Source: an uncultured Clostridia bacterium (GTDB lineage Bacteria > Bacillota > Clostridia > TANB77 > CAG-508). From it: a stretch of 6,907 nt of DNA. Made by a program: the position numbers and the translations under genes. The notes below the pieces were generated by a model. It saw only the letters and a program-made list of their open reading frames with translations. It was not told the DNA's origin and made no database searches. The stretch is taken from contig CAKPKZ010000082.1 in the NCBI GenBank assembly GCA_934167435.1, positions 1 to 6,907 on the forward strand, read 5' to 3'. How positions within the stretch are numbered: position 1 is the stretch's first letter; every line of letters begins with the position of its first letter. This document shows positions 5,717-6,907 of the stretch, in pieces.

Positions 5717-6424
5717 ATGGAACTAATAAAAGTTGTTTTTCTTTCTATAGGTTCTGCAGTAGTGCTTTTTATATTAACTAAAATAATGGGGAATAAGGAA
5801 ATTTCTCAACTTTCAATGTTTGATTACATTATAGGAATAACAATTGGATCTATTGCAGCAGAGATGTCAACAGCCTTAGAAAGTGATTTTATGCAGCCAT
5901 TGGTTGCAATGATAATATATGCTGTTGTGGCAATTATAATATCATTTTTAAATAATAAATCTTTGAAGATAAGAAGATTTTTATATGGAAAAACGATAAT
6001 GTTGTTAGATAATGGCATACTATATAGAAAAAATTTTAAGAAAGCTAAATTAGATTTGAATGAGTTTTTAGCACAATGTAGGACAAATGGATATTTTAAT
6101 ATAAATGATATACAAACAGCTATGATGGAAGCCAATGGAAAAATAAGTTTTTTGCCTAAAAGCGGAAAAAGACCAGCAACTCCAGACGACTTAAATATAA
6201 AGGTGGATTTTGAAAAATTAACTATAAACGTAATATTAGATGGTGTACTTTTAAAAGAAAACTTATATGCAACAAATCATGATGAAATATGGTTGCAAAA
6301 ACAATTAACATCACAGGGAATTCAAAATATAAAGGATATATTTTTGGGAATATGTGATAGTAGTGGAAATTTAAGTTTATACCCAAAAGAAGATATTCAA
6401 AATTCGCATGATTGGTTTGAATAA
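5717..6424 (+). CDS. DUF421/YetF-like membrane protein
   Basis: The 235-residue protein fits the YetF/YrbG-like DUF421 family of Bacillota, whose molecular function is not settled and which is linked in part to sporulation. Three membrane segments are visible, roughly residues 4-22, 33-52 and 58-80, with the family phrase MFDYIIGITIGSIAAEMS between the first two loops. A soluble domain follows: RRFLYGKTIMLLDNGILYRKN, then NINDIQTAMMEANGKISFLPKSGKRPATPDDL, then a second repeat-like unit ending IQNIKDIFLGICDSSGNLSLYP. The ATG has AAGGGAGG (5705-5712) 4 bases upstream. The gene diverges from aspS and ends in a strong terminator, so it is a single-gene unit. I found no convincing promoter in the 80 bases upstream, so an alternative sigma factor is possible but not shown. 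Confidence 0.9.
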   Translation: MELIKVVFLSIGSAVVLFILTKIMGNKEISQLSMFDYIIGITIGSIAAEMSTALESDFMQPLVAMIIYAVVAIIISFLNNKSLKIRRFLYGKTIMLLDNGILYRKNFKKAKLDLNEFLAQCRTNGYFNINDIQTAMMEANGKISFLPKSGKRPATPDDLNIKVDFEKLTINVILDGVLLKENLYATNHDEIWLQKQLTSQGIQNIKDIFLGICDSSGNLSLYPKEDIQNSHDWFE

Positions 6425-6437
6425 GCAAATTCAAAAG

Positions 6438-6467
6438 AAAACAAGGAAATAATACTTGTTTTTTTTT
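6438..6467 (+). terminator. Terminator downstream of the DUF421 gene
   Basis: AAAACAAG (6438-6445) and CTTGTTTT (6455-6462) form an 8-base stem with a 9-base loop. The right arm continues into a run of nine T (6459-6467). It lies 14 bases after the stop codon. Its right arm doubles as the -35 region of the gatC promoter. Confidence 0.85.
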
Positions 6468-6484
6468 ATATTACAGTATATAAT
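6456..6484 (+). promoter_or_regulatory. Candidate promoter of gatC-gatA
   Basis: A perfect TATAAT (6479-6484) lies 17 bases after TTGTTT (6456-6461), which keeps only the TTG of the -35 consensus. Transcription would start near 6491, leaving about 25 bases of leader: too short for a T-box, so unlike aspS the amidotransferase genes are not tRNA-controlled at this point. Confidence 0.6.
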
Positions 6485-6515
6485 AGTAAACAAATTGATA
6501 ATAGGAGATGATAAC

Positions 6516-6806
6516 ATGCAAGAAGTAAGCAAAGAAGAAATATTGCACATAGCAAATTTAGCACGTTTAAATTTAGGAGAAGACGAAATTGAAAAATATC
6601 GTGAAAATTTACAAGATATATTAAATTTTGCAAATGTTGTAAATAATGCTCCAGTAGATGGACTTGAGGTAACAATAGGAGCTAACGAAGCAAAAAATGT
6701 ATTTAGAAAAGATGAAATAAAGGTATTTGAAGATACAAAAAGTTTATTACAAAATGCTCCATCACAAGAGCAAAATATGTTTAAATTACCTAAAGTTATT
6801 CAATAA
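6516..6806 (+). CDS. gatC: Asp/Glu-tRNA amidotransferase subunit C
   Basis: GatC is the small subunit of GatCAB, which amidates misacylated Asp-tRNA(Asn) and Glu-tRNA(Gln). It wraps around and stabilises GatA and joins it to GatB. The 96 residues match the usual length. Family features are the N-terminal helix VSKEEILHIANLARLNLGEDEIEKY (4-28), the LQDILNFANVVNNAPVDGLE segment (32-51), NVFRKDE (61-67), and the C-terminal MFKLPKVI (88-95), corresponding to the usual F-x-VPKVI ending. An upstream in-frame TTG at 6456 would start inside the terminator and promoter, so the ATG at 6516 is chosen, with AGGAG (6503-6507) 8 bases away. The stop overlaps the ribosome binding site of gatA. Confidence 0.96.
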   Translation: MQEVSKEEILHIANLARLNLGEDEIEKYRENLQDILNFANVVNNAPVDGLEVTIGANEAKNVFRKDEIKVFEDTKSLLQNAPSQEQNMFKLPKVIQ

Positions 6807-6818
6807 GGAGGAATTATA

Positions 6819-6907
6819 ATGGACATTACTAAATTAACAGTACATGAGTTACAAGAAAAATTAAAAAATAAAGAATTAACTGTAACACAAATAACTAAAG
6901 CATATGT
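6819..6907 (+). CDS. gatA: Asp/Glu-tRNA amidotransferase subunit A, N-terminal fragment
   Basis: The first 29 codons of GatA, the amidase-signature subunit that releases ammonia from glutamine for GatB. Only the N-terminal helix is present (MDITKLTVHELQEKL and on to TVTQITKAY), cut by the window end, so the catalytic Lys-Ser-Ser residues are not visible. The start has AAGGAGG (6805-6811) overlapping the gatC stop, and the gap to gatC is 12 bases. Order and sequence match the common gatC-gatA-gatB operon. The identification rests on position plus this short segment. Confidence 0.9.
   Translation, partial: MDITKLTVHELQEKLKNKELTVTQITKAY

Noticed and set aside
6456..6515. TTG start at 6456 for gatC
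   Set aside because: It lies inside the terminator and promoter. The resulting 20-residue hydrophobic extension is foreign to GatC, and the ATG at 6516 has a good ribosome binding site and gives the normal length.

Overview
The window is very AT-rich and densely coded. It has strong AGGAGG-type ribosome binding sites, TTGACA/TATAAT-type promoters, rho-independent terminators and a T-box leader. All of this points to a low-GC Gram-positive bacterium (Bacillota, most likely a clostridial lineage). The content is mostly core housekeeping: translation, cell envelope and nucleoid. I see no phage, insertion sequence, CRISPR array, tRNA or rRNA gene.

Layout. On the minus strand at the left, rplM (L13) and rpsI (S9) form a tight two-gene operon (895 to 55). 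It has a clear promoter at 1010-1038 and a structured 5' leader. Diverging from it, on the plus strand, is a MurJ/SpoVB-type lipid flippase gene (1148-2780) broken by one extra G near 2375-2377. Next come a gene for the histone-like protein HU (2906-3184) with its own terminator, and a small basic protein of unknown function (3321-3566) with a near-consensus promoter. That gene meets aspS tail to tail across one shared bidirectional terminator. aspS (aspartyl-tRNA synthetase, minus strand, 5360 to 3600) is preceded by a complete T-box riboswitch (about 5388-5603). Diverging from it are a DUF421/YetF-like membrane protein gene (5717-6424), then gatC (6516-6806) and the first 29 codons of gatA (from 6819, cut by the window end).

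How the parts fit. The most informative signal is the aspS T-box. The codon in the specifier position reads as AAC (Asn), and no Asp codon (GAC or GAU) occurs anywhere in the leader between the -10 box and the T-box sequence. aspS lies near gatC and gatA, which encode the amidotransferase that turns Asp-tRNA(Asn) into Asn-tRNA(Asn). The AspRS itself resembles, from memory, the alphaproteobacterial type used in organisms that lack AsnRS. Together these suggest a non-discriminating AspRS whose expression is set by uncharged tRNA(Asn), so that asparagine for translation is made on the tRNA. This is inference from motifs and context, and one residue of the AspRS argues the other way (see findings).

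Other points worth a look are a shared inverted repeat inside the spacers of the rplM and aspS promoters, an 18-base perfect palindrome over the rplM -10 box, a gatC promoter whose -35 lies inside the preceding terminator, and the unrecognised 81-residue gene.
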